64,000 bases of DNA from Palaeococcus pacificus DY20341 (GTDB taxonomy: Archaea > Methanobacteriota_B > Thermococci > Thermococcales > Thermococcaceae), in assembly GCF_000725425.1 (NCBI RefSeq), contig NZ_CP006019.1, positions 1,364,001 through 1,428,000 on the forward strand, read 5' to 3'. How positions within the stretch are numbered: position 1 is the first letter of the stretch; every line of letters begins with the position of its first letter. The translations under genes were made by a program, and so were the position numbers. This document shows positions 62,453 through 64,000 of the stretch, one piece after another. The notes under the pieces were generated by a model that was given only the letters and a program-made list of their open reading frames with translations, was not told where the DNA came from and did not search any database.

Positions 62453-64000
62453 TGCACCTAAGGTTAAAGAACTTATCGCTCCTATTGCCTTTCAATTCTT
62501 CTAAAGTCTTATTGGAACTCATAGATGGCAGAAAATTCCGCTTTTGGCAAGAAACACTTTCAATACTTCTAAAGTCTTATTGGAACTGGAGGGGTGAGCG
62601 GTGGCAAGTAGGAAGAGAAAACTTCTTTCAATTCTTCTAAAGTCTTATTGGAACTTTCCTCAGAAACCCAAACATCAATAGACCAGACCCCTTTCAATTC
62701 TTCTAAAGTCTTATTGGAACGTTGGTATAGAATTATTTGACAAATTCAGCGATAAGACTTTCAATTCTTCTAAAGTCTTATTGGAACCGGTTATAAAGAG
62801 CTTTACAAATACGAAAACGGCCGACTTTCAATTCTTCTAAAGTCTTATTGGAACCTGTAACAGGATTATAAACCTCCTCAGCCCCTATTGCTTTCAATTC
62901 TTCTAAAGTCTTATTGGAACTTTTGGAACTGCACCGTAGTAACTCCAAAATTTATAACTTTCAATTCTTCTAAAGTCTTATTGGAACGGTGAACAACACT
63001 CCAAAAGCCGGTCTAATCTATGTTCTTTCAATTCTTCTAAAGTCTTATTGGAACCAGGATAATTCAAACGTTTACATTGACAACAACCATCTTTCAATTC
63101 TTCTAAAGTCTTATTGGAACTAACCCTAAGCTTTTCCCACAAGTACTAAAGTTTACACTTTCAATTCTTCTAAAGTCTTATTGGAACCTTTGAGGACAAG
63201 GTAGATAGAACAAATGAGTTCTTCTTTCAATTCTTCTAAAGTCTTATTGGAACTGCAGCAATACACAAGCAAGACAATCACAATAAACGTCTTTCAATTC
63301 TTCTAAAGTCTTATTGGAACGCTTTTACTACTCGTTTCAGGCCTTTTGCAAGTATGACTTTCAATTCTTCTAAAGTCTTATTGGAACCCGCCCACCAAAC
63401 CCCTTTCGATTAAAACCTACTTCTTTCAATTCTTCTAAAGTCTTATTGGAACGAACACTAGGCAAAGGGTAAAAGAGTTATACGAAAGCTTTCAATTCTT
63501 CTAAAGTCTTATTGGAACCATATCTGTTGCATACACTACTGCTTCGCTGAGGATACTTTCAATTCTTCTAAAGTCTTATTGGAACAGAGGGTGAGGATTT
63601 AACGATTATTAGATTTAGCACCTTTCAATTCTTCTAAAGTCTTATTGGAACCCATTTGAACATTTTGAACGCTTAGAGGTTTGTAATTCTTTCAATTCTT
63701 CTAAAGTCTTATTGGAACCTTGCACCCAGCAGTATCCATGTCTGAGATTACAACTTTCAATTCTTCTAAAGTCTTATTGGAACCACCGGATTGGGTTGTT
63801 ACGCTATTAGCCGCTTTATCTTTCAATTCTTCTAAAGTCTTATTGGAACTTAAACAGTCAGAACTAAAACAAATACTGAGCAAGATCTTTCAATTCTTCT
63901 AAAGTCTTATTGGAACCCTCGAAGGGGATAAAATAATAATTGAAAAAGCGAACTTTCAATTCTTCTAAAGTCTTATTGGAACTCATAGCTAGTGCCGTTT
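62423..64000 (-). CRISPR. CRISPR array, 24 repeats in view, running off the right edge
   Basis: A 30-base repeat (plus strand CTTTCAATTC...TTGGAAC; opposite strand begins GTTCCAATAAGAC) recurs from 62489-62518 to 63953-63982. Starts of successive copies after the first intact one: 62489, 62557, 62625, 62691, 62758, 62825, 62891, 62958, 63025, 63091, 63158, 63224, 63291, 63358, 63423, 63489, 63556, 63622, 63689, 63754, 63820, 63887, 63953. Copy 62557 has one change (T to A at base 9). A copy with six changes at 62423-62452 is the decayed terminal repeat. The 23 complete spacers are 35-38 bases. The decayed end on the left puts the leader to the right, so crRNA is expected from the minus strand. 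No cas gene is in the window. Confidence 0.98.

Noticed and set aside
62446-63902. Short frames within the CRISPR array
   Set aside because: They read through repeats and spacers (recurring NSSKVLLE) and are not genes.

Overview
The window looks like chromosome of a hyperthermophilic archaeon of the Thermococcales, most likely a lower-GC Thermococcus (my inference). The evidence is archaeal information-processing genes (class I lysyl-tRNA synthetase, TiaS, archaeosine TGT, FttA/aCPSF1, HerA-Mre11-Rad50-NurA, proteasome beta, CarS), AT-rich TATA boxes, a very regular 'GGTGA + about 5 nt + start' ribosome-binding pattern, and a CRISPR repeat of the Thermococcus/Pyrococcus type. Genes are tightly packed with many overlaps. 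I see no tRNA, rRNA, insertion sequence or prophage.

Layout. 1-9.6 kb: MFS transporter (cut by the edge) with a plant-type asparaginase, a nucleotidyltransferase, a PhoU-like regulator, IorB without IorA, LysS, a CoA-disulfide/NAD(P)H:sulfur reductase-type flavoprotein, HtpX, an AK6/Fap7 kinase, and a 42-residue coiled-coil gene. 9.6-12.5 kb: S-adenosylmethionine synthetase, divergent from an HTH-CBS regulator whose promoter is flanked by two copies of an inverted repeat, then an MBL-fold hydrolase. 12.5-20.1 kb (minus strand): the end-resection operon herA-mre11-rad50-nurA, extended by a Cas4-like nuclease. 20-27 kb: phosphoesterase, MoeA, TiaS, GNAT, HTH regulator and HD hydrolase. 27-30.7 kb: an AT-rich accessory patch with two divergent acyl-adenylate-forming proteins and a DUF835 membrane protein. 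30.69-30.92 kb: a three-hairpin H/ACA guide RNA recognisable from its ACA boxes and pocket geometry.

31-46.5 kb: DUF2226 protein, RCK_N-DHH fusion, ACT regulator, GT2, PiT phosphate transporter, TgtA, an unknown 510-residue protein, a phosphodiesterase-fold protein that has lost its metal ligands, DUF357, DUF555, a thioredoxin-CcdA fusion and CTP synthase. 46.5-53.3 kb: an apparent envelope operon (RND/HAE3 transporter, CARDB-repeat surface protein, LEA14-type protein) with a 24-bp perfect palindrome over its promoter and a GbsR/MarR-type regulator on the other side. 53.3-62.4 kb: CarS, TRAM protein, proteasome beta, FttA, a UbiA/flippase-like/GT4 cluster, a creatininase-family hydrolase and two unknown proteins. 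62.42-64.0 kb: a CRISPR array of 24 repeats in view, running off the right edge; the decayed repeat at its left end puts the leader outside the window to the right. No cas operon is present.

Together the genes cover DNA-end repair, tRNA modification, transcription termination, lipid and envelope biogenesis, and phosphate and sulfur metabolism. The most interesting unexplained items are the palindrome-controlled RND/CARDB/LEA operon, the adenylation-protein island, the guide RNA and its probable 23S targets, and the dyads around the HTH-CBS gene.
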